Origin: Stichopus chloronotus
Lineage: Eukaryota > Echinodermata > Holothuroidea > Aspidochirotida > Stichopodidae
NCBI GenBank assembly: GCA_021234535.1
Contig: CM037843.1
Location: 9,174,979-9,238,978 of the forward strand
Length of the DNA stretch: 64,000 nt
Direction of reading: 5' to 3'
The position numbers and the translations under genes are program-made. Positions 62,781 through 64,000 of this stretch are shown in pieces. The notes beneath the pieces were generated by a model. That model had not been told where the DNA came from, did not search any database, and was given only the letters and a program-made list of their open reading frames with translations. How positions within the stretch are numbered: the first letter of the stretch is position 1; every line of letters begins with the position of its first letter.

Positions 62781-63639
62781 GTGATATGATATGGTGTATA
62801 GTAAAGACCCCGTAATGAGCGCGTCCTGCTACTACCTTCAAAAATTACTGTCACTGTGGCAGTGGTACTAAAGTGAGCCTACCCGTCTTGAAGTCAGACA
62901 CAGTGGGAGCATTTCACTATTATGGATCCATATCAATTTTTCTGACACCCCCTTGTAAATAATGACACTTTGTGACATTTAAAATGTCAATGGAATCAAG
63001 GAAAGCGCAAATTTAGGGCCTCCTTTATGTACTTCTATGTATCAAGATATGTACACAGAGCACCCTCCACATCAGTGACGGCCAGCGGAGGTATGTCACG
63101 TGGCCCCAAACCCCAAAAAGTAAAGAGAATAAGAAAAATGAACGAATGAAAGGGAAAAAGTATAAAGGTATGTAAAAGTTTTGATGATGTCCAGTTGTCA
63201 AATTTTACACCCATTACATGATACTGATATTACCGATTTTTTTTTTTAACTTTTTTTTTTTTGCCATTGATGTGTCTGCATGCATACTGCTACTTCGTTC
63301 TTACAATTCTATTGTCTTATGCGTTACAATTTTCCCCTATCTCGAAGTTGTAGGTACGGTATAGTGAGGAGTGTTGAGTGCGGAGTAGCAATCTGTGAGG
63401 CTCTCCACTAAATCCAAAAGTGGCCATGTGGCCACATGATTCAAAAAGTTTTCCACTCCTGCTTTTCACAGTTGTTGGCGGTGTATTCATCAATTAAACT
63501 TAGTTGTTTAGAAAATGTCGTTGTCTGAAATGCATGCATTTTGCAACTTTATAGAGTCACCTTGCCATAAATTATCACATTGCAGTTGACATTTCAATGC
63601 AGTGTTATAAGATGTTCGTATTTCATTACAACTGATCAA

Positions 63640-63930
63640 AGCTAGTGGCGCCTTGACAACAGTCATGAGGTTACCTTAAGCCAAACCTCAGTAAGCTGTC
63701 GTCTGCGCGTGATGTGGTATTGCACTGGCTCCGCGCCCCGCTGTCTACTTCACCTGGAGCTAGCCTTGAGCTAGCTCTTTAGAGAATAACGCGTGCTCTC
63801 CGTGTTGCGATACATTGGGTTTGTTTTGCTCTGTAATAAATCTTCAGAAGCTTAGCAACGTATTTCCATTTCCAGTGGTTCGATATCTGCTTTGATAATG
63901 AACTTTATTGCGACCGTTACAAAAATTCGC
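63640..63930 (+). other. CpG-rich, LTR-like stretch near window end
   Basis: The CpG-rich text (ctgtcgtctgcgcgtgatgt, ggctccgcgccccgctgtct, aataacgcgtgctctccgtg) is followed by AATAAA at 63835 and cttcag, then GACCGTTACA. The layout recalls the R-U5 part of a retrotransposon LTR, but no paired LTR, primer site or coding region is visible. It could instead be a promoter of a neighbouring gene. Confidence 0.25.
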
Positions 63931-64000
63931 GTCTCAGCCTTTCTTGTCTCTAAGTCCAGCCGAGTTTATTTCTTGTGTGCATTGCATTAAAAGTACACTT

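Larger units (their letters stand above)
59441..64000. other. Distal 3' UTR or intergenic sequence
   Basis: AT-rich sequence with no convincing gene. It contains a GGGGGGTTC...GAACCCCCC hairpin (about 60104-60137), a minus-strand fragment of the DR1-type repeat (61321-61365), one arm of the foldback family (62690-62780) and a CpG-rich, LTR-like stretch near the window end (63640-63930). Confidence 0.7.

Overview
The window is animal nuclear DNA: AT-rich, with long introns full of interspersed repeats and only short coding blocks. It holds one clearly recognisable gene, the 3' two-thirds or so of XRN2 (the nuclear 5'-to-3' exoribonuclease, Rat1 in yeast), on the plus strand from 1160 to the stop codon at 59020. 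Thirteen exons with GT/AG borders and a fully consistent reading phase encode 471 residues. They begin in the conserved catalytic-core region ([18 protein letters not shown]) and end in a Gly/Arg-rich tail. The 5' exons lie before the window. The protein similarity, the medium-to-long introns and the style of the dispersed repeats (blocks containing AGGTCAAAGGTCA, tRNA-like SINE, MITEs) suggest a marine invertebrate deuterostome, most likely an echinoderm. That assignment is an inference and was not tested.

Layout. 1-1159: upstream intron, a ~184-bp tandem repeat interrupted by a 530-bp hAT-like MITE. 1160-8716: eight compact exons of the conserved XRN2 body. The intron 6556-8647 holds diverged repeats carrying DR1-like motifs, interrupted by a 630-bp TTAA-flanked (piggyBac-like) MITE. 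8717-13371: intron with more DR1-type repeats and a ~310-bp tandem duplication. 13372-16335: two exons of the RGG tail. 16336-42042: a 25.7-kb intron with palindromes, a foldback element, a 41-bp minisatellite with higher-order structure, a ~48-bp degenerate array and an exon-like block at 36261. 42043-47065: two more tail exons. 47066-58951: an 11.9-kb intron with a perfect 11-bp array and a possible minus-strand nested transcript. 58952-59020: last exon. 59021-64000: 3' untranslated and intergenic sequence with several AATAAA signals.

No bacterial-type operon, CRISPR array, rRNA or convincing intact tRNA gene was seen. Almost all short open frames are chance frames in AT-rich introns, or result from the 11-bp repeat, which is open in every frame. 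The most unusual structures are three copies of an interspersed repeat that each keep a long palindrome although the palindrome sequence differs between copies, the minisatellite with an 8-unit (328-bp) super-repeat, two MITEs whose insertion can be proved from empty paralogous sites inside this window, and two exon-like islands not explained by XRN2.
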